Of a DNA stretch of 64,000 nucleotides, positions 13,469-27,300 are shown piece after piece. The stretch is from Deuterostichococcus epilithicus (taxonomy: Eukaryota; Chlorophyta; Trebouxiophyceae; Prasiolales; Stichococcaceae), in NCBI GenBank assembly GCA_033439295.1, contig JAVTLE010000004.1, forward strand, positions 1,240,012 to 1,304,011, written 5' to 3'. Within the stretch, counting starts at the first letter, position 1. Each line of letters begins with the position of its first letter. The notes under the pieces were generated by a model. The model ran no database searches and was not told where the DNA came from. It saw only the letters and a program-made list of their open reading frames with translations. Position numbers and translations under genes: made by a program.

Positions 13469-14030
13469 CGCTGATGCTGCACTGATGTGCTTTGCGCTGC
13501 GTAAAGGCTGCGCACAACACCTGTTTAGAATGGGCTTTTACCACATTCTGGATAGATGGAGTTGAAAGGTATAAAATCGGATGGTTACAGTACCGTTTTG
13601 GCAACATCTCCTGTTTGAACGTCTACCTCTAATAACTGAGACAGCGGCACTCACAGTTTCTATTCTTCATTCGCCTGCGGTTTTGGTTCGTCTGTCCCGA
13701 CCGAGTCTGCTTATCAATTTCTTCAGCCTGCTCATTGCTTCCTCACTGACCCTGCATTGCTTGTACGAGCGCCGTCTGCATACCCCCGTCCCTCCATTCC
13801 CTGCATTTGCACAACTCGTCACCCTGTGAGCCACTTATGCTGGCATACTTTTTCGAAGACGTTTGCAGCACATGCAAATTAATTTACCAGCAGCATATTG
13901 AAGCGGAACCTTGTGCCGCACCTGAGTGAGCATGCTGATCTGAATGTTCAAATAGCCTTCTGCTTTGACCCTCAGCACTGCGGGCACATCACTGCCGCAG
14001 TGTCAGCATGCCCGTTCCTAAAGCCCATTT
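13469..14030. other. Gap between PDR-A and the B9D1-like gene, nothing recognised
   Basis: This should hold the 3' untranslated region of PDR-A and, on the other strand, the 3' end of the B9D1-like gene, with which PDR-A is convergent. No further gene, RNA or repeat is visible. Later B9D1 exons coding the usual GEGREVTR block may lie here but were not found. Confidence 0.4.
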
Positions 14031-14876
14031 CGATGTTTCACCATAACTACTGCAGCCAACCACAGCTAGTGTCGTCACCACACCTTCTCTGCTCTCGGCA
14101 AGCCCGGGCATGCGCGAGCCTGCAGTTCTGCCGGCATGCCGGTCGGCCCATCCAAAGCACTGCTGCAGCCACGTTGCCAAGAGCGGCCGGATCAGCCGCA
14201 CCTTCAGCTCGTACCTGCAGCTATGAGGCCTAAATCAGCATGCGCATCATGTGGATGACTTGCAAAGCCTGGTTATATATGGCGACCAGCGCAGCAGCAG
14301 CGCATCAGCACAGGACATCACAGGCACCGACCTTAAGCCTGCCGAGCATGAGAACATTCATTCCTACTTCCAACGCTTTCGTCTCACCTGCCGATGCAGG
14401 CAGGCAGGTGAACACTGCCGTAGCCCTTGATTACGTCGCGGCCCCAGAAGTCCGCACCATACACGCACACCACGATCTGCAGCCAGCCGAAGACGTTGAT
14501 GGCGCTGTACGCCAGGTCCAGGAGAAGACCCCATACCAGCGCGTTGCCGCCGCAGCACGGCGGCCCTGCGGCCTTGCTAGTGACCTGTGTGATGCTGTCC
14601 TGCAGCCCAGCCCAGCCTCCGCCAGTCCGGCCCACTTGCAGTAGGTGTTGCGGCACCTCGGGATCTGCACGTCCACGCAGGAGTTCTGTTCATGTGCTCC
14701 AGTACAGAGTTTCCATGTGCATCCGTATCAGCTGCCGTTAGGCCGCAATGTGGGGCATGCGATACACATGCCAGCGCCTCAAAAACGCGGCTGCGTCATC
14801 GCAGGCCAAGTTCATACCTCCGCAGACTCAAGCTGGCCTGTGATGTTGACCCTGAAGCCGCCGCTCTCCTCGTACG
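14030..14876 (-). CDS. B9D1: B9 domain protein 1-like (ciliary transition zone), frameshifted and possibly a pseudogene
   Basis: Reading the minus strand, an exon ending at about 14814 codes FRVNITGQLESAE. It joins in phase 0 to an exon starting at 14661 with IPRCRNTYCKW. The same exon, one base out of frame, continues with GLQDSITQVTSK, ALVWG and GWLQIVVCVYGADFWG, then DVIKGYGSVHLP. A further exon starting at 14214 begins YELKVRLIRPL. The order matches animal and algal B9D1: NGQVESA, YCKY, GLEEGISQITSK, ALVW, GWPQIVLSVYG, GYGAVH. B9D1 is part of the MKS/B9 complex gating proteins at the ciliary base. One missing base after YCKW breaks the frame; the true start and the carboxy end (GEGREVTR) were not found. 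It may be a sequencing error or a decaying relic. Confidence 0.65.
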
Positions 14877-14899
14877 TCAGAACACCGAGTCAGGCACCC

Positions 14900-15387
14900 A
14901 TCTGAGCTGGTGCTGTCTCGAAGTTCAGCCTTGCAGCGTCCACAGAGCTGCTACCTCGCTAGGCACCTGCCTCAGTGAGCTTGTATAGCTCATATAATAT
15001 GACACATGAGCTATGGCGGAAGCATGAGTACCGTGGGACCTCAACGAGCCTGCCAGATTTCACTTGCAGCTTCTCTTCGTCCGAGAATGGCGCGCGCAAA
15101 CTGCCACTGCTTCCAGTGAGACTTCCAGCTGCCCCACCTAGAAACCCGCGTCAGTACGTGTACAAGGTGTAACCTGGCTGTCAGCGAACCAAAGCGGGCA
15201 CAACTGTACGTTGAGCAGTAGGTTGAATCCGCCTGGGGCGATACCTGGCCTGGGCACAGAATCTGACGAAGACAAATCGCATGCACCAGCATTCGCAGAA
15301 TCACTTTGTGCACGACTGCTGGCATCAGCCATCAGCGCACAGTATACACGACGACGCAGTGAGCAGACGGCGATCGGTGTCGCAGGC
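14900..15387. other. Gap between the B9D1-like gene and PDR-B, nothing recognised
   Basis: The two genes diverge here, so the stretch probably carries both promoters and the PDR-B leader. No conserved element or RNA gene is recognised. Confidence 0.35.
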
Positions 15388-18300
15388 ATGGCCGAGTCGC
15401 ATCGGTCGGAGTCGCAGCTCTCAAGCGACAGACCGATCCCATCCTTTAAGGACCAGGCCCGCGCTCTGATCTCCTCCGACAGAGCTCTCAGCGTGGGCGA
15501 CGCGGATGCACAACAGCGTGCCCAGTTGGAAGATCAAGAACTAAGGTGCGATCCGCTGCGGCACTAAAAGTTGTGAGAATAATCGATTGTCGAAAACCTT
15601 TCAAGCCGTCGTTTCCATTAAAATGTAGCCTGCACCAGCTCTTCCGCGACGACGTGCATAATGCGCGCACGTGCCGTTTCGATGTGTCGACACCAACAGG
15701 ATTCACAGCTGGACACCTGAGCCTGAGTTCTGAGACCCACTTGCTTGAACCTTGCCTCAGGAAAGCAGCTGCTGAGGCCTACGACTTCGACATCACCAAG
15801 CGGAAGCTGACGGTGCGAGCATTGATGGTGCAGCCTAGTCAGACCATGTACACCACACAATCGACCTCAGTAGGCAGGTCAAGTTTCCTGGTATTACACA
15901 GCTATTGAACTGGGAGCTCTGCTCGCCGCACGAGTGGCGCGGCGGCAAACTCCGTCATGAAGCCATCAGCAGCACTTGCACGGTGGCGCAGCTGAAGAGG
16001 AGATGACCGTGAGCCTCCAAATGGCCGCTTTTCTGATCAAACATGAGTTTACGCATGCCCGCAGGTCGAGGACACCAAGGTCCTTGCCGCAAAGGCGCTG
16101 GCAACGCAGGTGAGTGACTGCATGGCATGGCCGGTACCACCAGCCACACCATAGTTGTTGCGATCATCAGGGTACCTGAAAAATGGGGGTGCTGCTGACT
16201 CAGCTGATTTTCCTATGCTCCAGGACCCAGACTACCTCCCATTCCTCAAGCGTCTTCATGAGCGCATACACAAGTGGGTAATGAGACATGGATGGCCGCG
16301 CATTGACGCGGTGTGACATCTCTGTGATCGCGCAGGATAGCCTGCGACTATTCAAAGCTTGTCTTCATTGCGCAACTCAGGGCGGGCATCACGCTCAGCA
16401 CGATCGACGTGCGCTTTGAAAAACTGGACATCGAGGCTGACGCGTACACTGGCAGCCGTGCGCTGCCAAGCGTGCCGAACGCATTCCTCGACTACATCCA
16501 GGTGGAGCTGACGCATTCAAATGCGATGGACACAAGCAATATTTCACGTACCAACAAACACTCAAATCGGAATCTCTGCCGCAGGCACCCTTCAAACTGT
16601 GCGGCTTCAAGTTCGGCGGCAGCATGAAGAAGCACCCCATCCTCAAGTCTGTCAGCGGCGCACTCAAGCCAGTGAGACGCACGCGAAACAAGATCTGCAA
16701 ATCGCAGCACGGCAACATCCAATGTAGCCAGTGCCAACATTCAGTCTTCTCGCAGTGCTCAGTCGACTTGAGGATCGAAACGCTGCGTCGCAGGGCCGCT
16801 TCACGCTACTGCTAGGCCCTCCCTCGAGCGGCAAGTCGACGCTGCTTAAGGCGCTGAGTGGCAAGCTGGACAAGGGCACGCTGCGTGTCAAGGGGTCCAT
16901 CACGTACAATGGCCACTCGTGAGTCAACCTGTGCAATTCTACACGTTGTGATGTGCAGACAGGTTGTCAGCTCAGCATTCACCTCGGACGCTAGCTCACA
17001 CCTAGGGCGCTGCAGCTCAAGCCTCATCTCATAGCACGTCCATGAACCTCTGGCATATGCACTGATAACAACCTACCTGCGGCTTACTTGCAGGCTCGAC
17101 GAGTTTGTGGTGCAGCGCACATCGTCCTACGTGGAGCAGGTGATACGATCTCGCAGCTCGGTGTCGTCGGTAATCTTCTGGTCTGTATGCACTATTTAGG
17201 CTTTGTGAAGGCGCCTCTAAGGTTAGCTGCGCGGCACTGTATTGAGTGTTTATAAAATCTTCTTGTCAGAGTTGATTTTGTGACGCTGAATTCTGTGATC
17301 AAATCTGTTTTTCAGAGGGACATCCACATCGCTGAGCTCAGCGTGCGGGAGACGCTCGACTTTGCCGCCCGCTGCCAGGGCGTGGGCCACAAGGCCGCGG
17401 AGCTGCAGCAGCTCAGGCAGCGGGAGGCGGAGCTCGGCATCAAGCCCGACCCAGAAATCGACGACTTCATGAAGGTTCGAGCCTCAGCATCCATTGCTGC
17501 TGCGGCAACATGCATGATGCTGTGCCCTCGGTTGCAGTACTGGCACTGACAGCCCGTGATGTGTGGCCTCATGCAGGCAGAGGCGCAGGCCGGCGGGAGG
17601 TTTGCTGTCACCACGGAGCTTATGCTTCGCCTGTTGGTGAGATGCATGCTTGCACGAGCGCCCATGACCCGCTGGCCTTCAGCTTTTATTGGCTAGATCA
17701 GCATTCGGCCTGGCATCTCATGATGCGTTCAATTGGCATCATCCATGCATCAACCCAAATTACCCGAGGCTGGAAAGATCTAACAACCTCTCCTCTCTTA
17801 CGGATATGAAGCTCGCCGTGATTTGCGCTTGCAGGGCTTGGACTACGTTGCCGACACACTGGTGGGCTCTGTTGGCTTCTACCTTTCTGCATGTTCCTCT
17901 CGTCAGTGTTGACTTGCGGAGCATGTGCTGCGATGAAACTCAAGCCAGCTGCCGCGCCTATTCATCCCTTTCTGAAAACCATCTGCAACCTCCCCGCAGA
18001 TCGGCGATGAGATGATCAGGTCGGACACCATGCTCGCTTACTTTGGACTAGAGCTCTATGCTCATAATTGCTGCACATGAAAGCCTTCTTCCATGCTTGA
18101 TGAAGAGTGTCTTTTGCTGCTCCTCAGGGGTGTCAGCGGCGGCCAGAAAAAACGAGTCACCACAGGTGCACATGAATCTCTGCACCAGGTGTGGAGCAAG
18201 TGTACGCCTTGGGTGTATGTGCAAGCACTGACACTTCCTGTTTGTGGGGTGATTGCGCAGGCGAGATGACAGTGGGCCCAAAGAAGACGCTGTTCTTGGT

Positions 18301-21300
18301 GCGGTACAATTCCTGCTTTGAGTTGTTGTGCATCGAAAACCCTACAGTGCGATGAGAGCATCACTCATGCAACAGCCGGCCTGCCACGTGTTAAGACACC
18401 TGCTGGCTATGTGCAGGACGAGATCTCCACGGGACTGGACTCCAGCACAACGTTTCAGATCACGCAGATCCTCGCCAACTTCTGCCACATCCGCGACGCC
18501 ACCATCCTCCTAGCGCTGCTGCAGCCCGCCCCCGAGGTGGTCGCCGCCTCTGCGGCAAGCGCCTGGCATGGTGTCATGCAAGCATCAGCCTGTGACGGCC
18601 AGTGCGGCACCTGTTGCGCACGTGGCCCATGGTCACAGACGACCTGCTGCTCTGAAGAGTGGACATCAGGCCTGCTGCATCATCATTCTCAGGTGTACAA
18701 CCTGTTCGACGACATCCTGCTGCTGTCAGAGGGCCACATCGTCTTTCATGGCCCCCGTGAGGAGGTGCGCGCCTGCCATTTGGCGCCCCTTCACATTTTG
18801 CGCTTCCCCCAACATTTGCACTGACGCAGCTCTCAACCACAATGCACATGGCCCTGTGCTCGTTTCGCTGAGCTGACTGCAGCAACGCCCCGCTGCCGCC
18901 TTGGCCCATCGTTGTTGCATTGCCGAGCCCACTCTCCTCACCACGCGCGCAGGTGCTGCCGTTCTTCGAGTCTCAAGGCTTCAAGCTGCCGGAGCGCAAG
19001 GGCATTGCCGACTTCCTGCAAGAGGTCACCTCCCGCAAGGACCAGCCACAGTACTGGGCCGGCGACGCTGCGACATACCGCTTCGTCTCTGTGGCCGACT
19101 TTACGGATGCGTTTCAGCGCACAAAAACCGCACAGCGCACTCGCAATGTGCTCGAGATGCCATATGATCGCGCTGCGTCGCCCGAGGGCGCCCTGGTGAG
19201 ATTGTTGGTGGTCCTTCCTCTTCGGACAGCATTATTAGATCCAACTTTGCGGGTCGATCCCACGACCTCCATTTCTATCATGCATCATCTCCATTTCCGC
19301 AGGCTGCCGGCCAGGAGCGGTTTCGGACGCTGCATGGGCCATGCCTGACAAATCCCTGCTTACGAGTACCCCTGCTCGACCCACATTGTGCAAGCTCAGG
19401 TGAACTGAGTCCTCCTTGCAGATCAAAAAACGCTACGGTCTGCCTGCCGGGCCGATGCTGAGGTCCCTGCTGCGGCGGGAGCTCACCCTGGTGCAGAGGA
19501 ACAGCGTCATCTACGTCTTCCGATTCTTCCAGTGAGAATATCTGGTTTCGGAGGACATTTCGGATTTCTCAGTGCCAGATGTTAGGCTGCTTGTTACATC
19601 TTTCCATCTGCCAAACCCTCCTGGCAAGGATGAAACGGGCCTGTGCGCCATGATGTCCCGTCAGTCGTGAAGATTACCATCGCAGGTGCATCTGGAACGC
19701 GCTGCTGGTCAGCACGCTGTTCTTCCGGACCACGCGCCACCCCACGACTATTGATGAGGTGCGCAACTGGCTGGTTGTCAATTTCCACAACTACAAGTGC
19801 AGCTGTCCTGTGTCGAAGTACCCTCTGCGGGAGCTATTCTGGTGGCTCGTCGTCGTGCTTTGAGTTCATCGTTCAAGAACCATGCAATAAACATATATGG
19901 CGCCTGCGCAGGCGGGTTACTACCTTGGGGTGAGCTGCTGCTCCAACACACCATGCCGTGCCGTCTGCATCACTGCCAATCTGCCTGTAAGGCATTGACC
20001 ACACATAAAAGCCTCAACCAGAATGTCTCAAGACTCACTTCGCCGGTCATGATTGCAGGTGCTGTTCTTCTCGCTGATCAGGTGCCGCCATGCCCTTGTT
20101 CTGTTGCTGCAGCGCTACCCTTTAGCGGCACCGCCGCATAATGTTGTTTGTTTTGAACACTATCATTCTGCTGGCTGACACATACAATGATGCGAAGTGC
20201 AGCATGCTGTTCAACAATTGGGCTGAGAGCCAGCTCCTCGTCAAGCGACTTCCAAGTTTCTTCAAACAGCGCAACCACCTTTTCTACCCCGCGTGCGCTC
20301 CGCTCCCTATTTTCCCAGCCACAACGTGGCGTCCTCCTGACCGCCTATATGCGACCCCACGCAGTGCCGATTGCTCAATCCAGGGGCAATGGGCATGCAG
20401 GCTTCTGACTAGCAACAAATCTTTTGCACCCCGCTGAAGCCTTACATCTACTACCTGTCTACTGCAGATGGGCATTCCACCTGCCAACCATGGTGTGCAG
20501 ACATGGCTCATGATGTGGCATCCCCAGTGCTGCATAACGCTTCTGCTGTGCAACAGCATTGCTTCGTACTTTACTGCAATCCACAGTAGTGCAGATCAAC
20601 AAGGCTCGTTTCATGCATGGCTCGTGAGCAGCAATTCATCTTTATGCGCAAACAGATCATCTCTGTGCCACATTCGCTGGTGGAGTCGCTGGTGTGGTCA
20701 AGCATCGTGTACTGGGTGCGTGCTTGTCAATTCTCATAGTTCGGCCGCCTGATTCTCGTGACAAGAACTGTCATACGAATCCGTCGGGCTTCACCTTGAT
20801 GCAATCGGCATGAGTGGAAAGACCGCATCATCCTGTCATTGGCTGAACATCCGGCATCGGCATGCAATTCTCCTTGCGGCAATGCAGGTGGTGGGGCTGC
20901 AGGCTTCGGCTGGTGGTTTCTTCACCTTCTGGCAAGTGTTCTGCCTGGCAGTTTGCAGTGCCTGATGCGGATGTCGTGCCATCGCAAGCACTTACTGAAT
21001 CAGCGGCTTTATACGACTTTGGCTGCGGATGATCCTGACATGCCGTGTGCAGGTTGTTCTCGTTTCTGATGCACTACTTCGCCATCAGCATGTTCCGCTG
21101 CTGCGCCGCCTTTGCTAGGAACAGCGACATCACGAATAGCGTCGCGTGAGTCCATTTAGACCGCGCTTTCGTGTCCCGTCACAAGGCTCACGACCGCGCA
21201 GCTGTTGGCCGCATCCCCCAAAGAACATGACTGCGTCGGCACTGCCGCCCATCAGAGCGACCCATGAGTCCATCAGCAACACACCAGGGCTATCAATGTT

Positions 21301-24300
21301 GCCGAATAGGGTGCTGGTGTCGATTTTGGTGCTCAACAATGGCGGCGTCAACCTGCCGCGGACATCGGTCAGATGGTGGTGGCGCTGGTGCGCATGCATC
21401 AGCTCATCAGTCCTGTTGCTCACATTCGACTGTGTAAGTTCGCCCTTTTGTTTGTGCTGATCATGAAGGTAGGAATCTGATCGTGCAGGCTTTTCTATTT
21501 GAACCCGCTGAGCTGGGCGCAGCGCTCCTTAGCACTGAACGAATTCCGGTGCGCCACATGCCGTGCACTGGGCTGTCCTTTGTACGTGCAGGAAGGCTGC
21601 TGCATATCTGCTGCTGCTCCTTGCAGTCGGCAGTTTGATTTGCGACCTCATCCATGAAAATTTGATCAGTTTGCGTGCACCTAATATTCTAGCATGCTGC
21701 AGGGCTGACCGCTGGGACCACCCGAGCACGGTCGCGGGCATCGGCGTCGGAGACCTTCTGCTGGAGCAGCGCGCCTTCGAAAACAGGGAGGCCTGGATCT
21801 GGGGCGGCGCTGCCTACATCGTCGGCTTCATCCTCATCACGAACGCCGCCATCATTGCCGCGCTGACGTGGCTGCCATGTGAGACCTCTCACCAACACCC
21901 TCTGGCAGCCCTATCTCATTTGCCTAGAACATCTGAACACTTGAAAGGGACAAACTCTCACTGTACACATGCAAGTCAGCAGCAGAAGTGCAATATTCAT
22001 CAGTGGTATGCAGAGCGCTGTCGGTCATGTGCATGCAGCACCTGACAGGCCTGGCGGCGCCACTGTCCCAGAGGACGAGCCAAGCAGCATGGCGGGCGAC
22101 GTCGACAAGGCGCCGCACAGCAGCTTCATCGCCCCAGGCTCGGCATTCGTCAGCAACGATGTCAGCATCGGCGTCAACGGCAGGAATGACAGTGCCGGTG
22201 CTGGAGCCAGCCCGAGGCAGGCGGCAGCCATTGAGGATGCCGCTGACACCCGCAGCACCACCCTGCCCTTCGAACAGCTGTGAGAATTTGGGCACATTTG
22301 ATGCGACATGCGAATTTGCGTGCTGCAGCGCCAGCAGATCTCTGATTCGGCAGACCTGCTGCACAGCAGCTGCACACCATGTGCACGTTTGCTCAGTGTC
22401 AAGTGAAATCTACCATAACTGTGCCTGCTGACTCTATCGATCGAGTCCTCGTGCATGCAGATGGCTGTCCTTCCACCACGTGTGGTACAGCGTCGACCTG
22501 CCCTCCGGCATGGACCCGCCCAAGCACCCGAGGAACACCGAGGCCAGCGGCAAGCCCCGCCTGTACCTTCTCAACGTGAGGATGTTGTTCCTGCCAGCCT
22601 GTGCTACCTGGCTGCACCCTTGAAGCTGACTGAGCTCGTAGCTGATCTGTCATCAACGAGTCTGGGCGGCCAGCGGGGAGGCGCATGAGCATCAAGTAGG
22701 AAGCGCCTGCAGAGTCGGATGAAGTGCTGCATTCCTGCTTTGTTTTTCCATTGCCTGCTCACTTGTACTGCTACACGCATGCCCTGCAGGACGTCAGCGG
22801 CGCCTTCCGGCCCAACGTGCTGACTGCGCTCGTAGGCGAGACGGGCGCAGGCAAGACGACGCTGATGGACGTGCTGGCAGGCCGCAAAACGGGCGGCCTC
22901 GTCGAGGGCGACATCAAAGTGCAGGCGCGTTCGCACACGCATTGGCGGCATGGGCCCCTGCGCCAAACCAGGACCTGGTCTGAAGGGTCACCTCGACTGG
23001 CATGAGAAGTTGTCTGCTGTTAGTGAGGGGCCTGCTGGTGCTGAGAGCGGCTGCTGACCCCATGACTCGGCTATGGTCCCTCCAGATTGGCAGCTATGAT
23101 CACCAAGACATATGCTCTGCATCTATGTTGAAATGAACAACGCAGTGCACACACACGCCAGGCTGCCGCATTGTCTTATGATCCTGGATGCTTTGAAGTT
23201 GATGATTCTGGCTGCTGCTGCAGGGGCATGAGAAGGAGCAGTCCACCTTCTCCCGGGTCGCAGGTTACATCGAACAGGCAAAGTTTTTGCTGCCTTCTTT
23301 CTTAAATCATTTGTCCTGCAGCACTTGAGACAACGGCCACCGACACGACTCTCTTGCAATCTAACGCTTACCACAGTTTGGAAACTTTGCGGCAGAGGAA
23401 ATATTGCATCGTGCGGCTGCTACCTCTGCTGGATTATCAACCTTTACCCGTTTCCGATATAACATCTGCAGCAGGCACATCATACTTGCGTCCCATACCA
23501 TAAGGTGGCAATCCATGCTCACACCTGTGTTCCCTGGCCCCTTGCAGAACGATATTCACTCGCCGCAGACGACGGTACACGAGGCGCTGCTGTTCTCGGC
23601 GTCGCTGCGGCTGCAGGGCAAGCCCGGCAAGGCCACCGTCGCGGCCTTTGTGGAGGACATCATGGGCGTTGTGGAGCTAACGCCGCTGCGCCACGCGCTC
23701 GTCGGCGTGCCGGGTGCCTCTCCTGCAGCCATTTGGCGCAAATTGTATCAGGAGCTTGTAATGCTTGTGGAGATTCTTGTGGACTCAAGGGTTTGACCAA
23801 GATGCTGTTGAGCTTGGTCCGAACTGTCCAGAATGCTGTGGGCATGCGCAGTAGCTCCTGTGCATGTGATGAAGCAATCGATGCTGTTCACCTGCAAGAG
23901 CTGACATGGCGAGACCTACTCGAGATCTGCCATTCAAGCAGCAGCTGGCAGGCCATTGTGTGCATGCGTGCAGCTTGCCTGCCTGGGCTTGCGCACCTGG
24001 CGTATGGTCGTCAACTATTGAGCATGCGCTGACCGTTGGCATGTCCTGGGCAACGCATGTCTTTGCACTCGCTGCGCATCACTGATCTGGCTGTCAAACA
24101 TGCATCACTGGCCGATGTGCACATGGTTCCCTGTAACCCTCGCACGCAGGCCGCAGCGGGCTAAGCGTCGAGCAGCGCAAGCGGCTGACCATTGCGGTGG
24201 AGCTGGTGGCCAACCCCTCCATCGTCTTCATGGACGAGCCCACCTCCGGTGGGTATCACTCCGCATCTGCACCTGACAGGGCACTCATCCGAGCGGCGCT

Positions 24301-27300
24301 ATCTATTGGCCAGCACCTGTGATGCTGGGCACTCACCTCACCGTCAGACACGAAGGATTTGGGCACATGAAGTCTTATCTAGCTTCACCTGACGTATTTT
24401 CTGTACCATTGCTTGCAACTGCAGGCCTGGACGCGCGGGCAGCGGCCATTGTGATGCGCGCGGTGCGCAATACTGTCGACACCGGCCGCACGGTGGTGTG
24501 CACCATCCACCAGCCCTCCATCGACGTCTTCGAGGTGTGCGATGACAACCTGTGCAGCACAACGCAGCTCGCCAAACAACTACAGCTGGACCTTTGTTTG
24601 TGGAGCATAAATTGCCCAGCTGCATCAAAGAGCTGCTGATGTGTGCTGTGCTGTCCAGCAGCCTCCTACGAGATGCTGGTGTCATTGTTTGCGCAGAGCT
24701 TCGACGAGCTGCTGCTAATGAAGCGCGGCGGCCGCATCATCTTCCATGGGCCGCTGGGAAAGTACTCCTCCAAGCTCGTGGACTACTTCGAAGTGAGCAC
24801 TCCCTTACGAATCTAAAACCAACTTGCATGCCGGTCGGCTTCATTGTGCGCTGCACCAGATGCGCAACCCTGCAACGAACTGGAGTATGCATGCTGCACT
24901 TCTTCCATCCCTGCCGATGCAATTTATCGGCCTGCCAGCACTCATTCTGCAACCTGCTGTCCAGCACTCGAATCTTCCTGAAGCTGATCTTCGGCTGTGC
25001 GCCCCGCACGCCAGGGCATTGAGGGCGTGCCCAAGATCACGGACGGCTACAACCCAGCGACCTGGGTGCTGGACGTGACCAATGGCAGCTCAGAGCGCCG
25101 CACTGGCAAGGACTTCGCCAATGAGTACGAGGCCAGCGACCTGTACAGGTGCGGATCACCTTGTGTGATGGTAAATGCCATGCAGGTGGCTGCCGCAAAT
25201 TGTGACGCGATCGTCCTTGTGATCTTCCGTTGGGTGTGCTACAGGATATGCATGACATCTGCATGACATCTAGTATTGGTAGCTCACCCAGAGCGTTCTG
25301 GGCATTGCCTCTGCAGCAAAGCACTTTGAATGCAATCTCAATTTAAAGCTGCATGTCCTGCGATATTTCAGGCAAACTCAGGCGCTTGTGGAGGAGCTGA
25401 GCGTGCCGCCGCCCGGCAGCCAGCCGCTGCACTTTGTTGACCGCTACAGCCGCAGCCTGATGGAGCAGTACAGCATCTGCCTGTGGCGCTTCCGCCAGGC
25501 CTACTGGTGCCGCCTCCTCCGCATCCGCCTCGCTGCAGCAGATTGGACTTGAATCCTGTGCCAATGGTGTCAGTGGTGCAACGTAGATATACGCCTCGGG
25601 TGACGGCGGCCATTGGGGCTCAAGCACGATCCGCCCAGCAGTCTGCATGATGCTGTGCACTTGACTGTGGGAACAATTGAAGTTATGGACAGCTGCTTTG
25701 CCTGGAATTGACTGACGGATTCGCAGTACTGATGTCAGCACTGCCACAAGTTTGAGCATTCGACATGCTGCACAGGCGCACGACATCGTACAGCGCCGTG
25801 CGCATCCTGTTCACCGTCATCCTAGCCTTCGTCTTTGGTAAGAGATTACGACTGCAGATGTTTATTGCGACTTTCTGCAGCTGCTGTAGTTGCTGCAGGG
25901 CAGCAGCAAGAAACTTCAAGGCTGCCAAGCCATAAGGCTATCTCAGTGACCGGTACTCCGCCTCTGATCAGGCACGGCATTCTGGGCTGTGGGCGCACAC
26001 CGCAGCCAGGAGGTGGACGTGTTGAAGGTGGTGGCCGCACTCTTCACCGCGGCCATGTTCCTGGGTGTGCCTTTAATGTTGTATATGACTGACATGTGCC
26101 ACCCTGCTGTGCAAGCCTTGCTGAGTCTTGCTTCCTTTCAGCATCTCCTGCCGCAGTGCGGATCTCACTTCACTTCCTTGTGGCCATTTGTGTCTGATGT
26201 GCTGGACAGGCATCTACAACTCCAACTCGGTGCAGCCAGTGGTGTCTGTCGAACGCCCAGTCTTCTACCGGGAGCGCGCAGCCGGTGGGCACACCACACA
26301 TGTAGCTGCAACAAATGTCCAGTCTGTCATAAACTTCTGCTGTCGTTCTCTGGCTTGCACCAGAGCGCAGTTTTGTGGGCGCCCTGACGGTCCCACCGCC
26401 ACGACCTCAGCAATTACAGGTGTTTTGGACGTAAAGCTGACGTTTCCCTTTCCCTTGCAGGCCTGTACTCACCCTTTGCATATGCCCTGGCTCAGGTATA
26501 TCTGCAATTCGAGCCTGCGTTGCATCTTTTAGAACTTGGCAGGCGTAAGCAGCCTGTTACCAGTGGCCGAGGACCTGTGCTCATTATTTGGCATGCACCA
26601 CAGAACCTCACATTCACTCTGATGCAGTTCTCCATCGAGCTGCCGTACATCCTGGTTCAGAGCATCATATTCTCCGTGCTGGTGCGCACCTCTCGGCATG
26701 CAGAGTGCTGCACACAGACCTTCGTGCTGATTAAAGCGGCAGCCTGGTGCATTGTAGCGGAGCATTGCAACAGACAATGAACACAGCGTCTGACTCGCTG
26801 CATTGCAGTCGTCGGCTATGAAACGGGTGTCGTTCTGACGTAGGCATACTCAATGATCAAATTTGAGTGGAGCGGCGCGCAGTTCATGTTCTTCTGGCTG
26901 TTTGAGGTCCTGGGCCTGCTGTTCTTCACCAGCCTCGGCATCGCAGGCGTTGCGTGCACACCCAACATCATTGTGGCGTCCATCATCTCAGGTGCATCCT
27001 CCATTGGATTTGGTGCCGCGCAGCGCGCTTATGCTATTACACCCTGTGCCATAGGTTATTGTTGGTGATTGTCAAGCGCATGGCGCAAGTCATCTAAGTA
27101 TGAGTCTCACACATGCGTCCGACCAGTGGTTGACTGACTGCAAGCCTGATTGCTTGTAGGGTCCATCTACTTCTTCTGCGTGAGTTCTCGATTCGTATCC
27201 TGCTGCGTGCTCCTGAGTCGTCGTGTTGGTCTTGTTGGCGGTGGTGCCTTCGTGTTTGTTCTGTTTTACATTACCGAATCCTCCAGAATTTGAAAACTCG

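Noticed and set aside
22918-23220. Possible separate exon or gene inside this PDR-B intron
   Set aside because: No splice-consistent coding segment with family similarity was found; it reads as intron.
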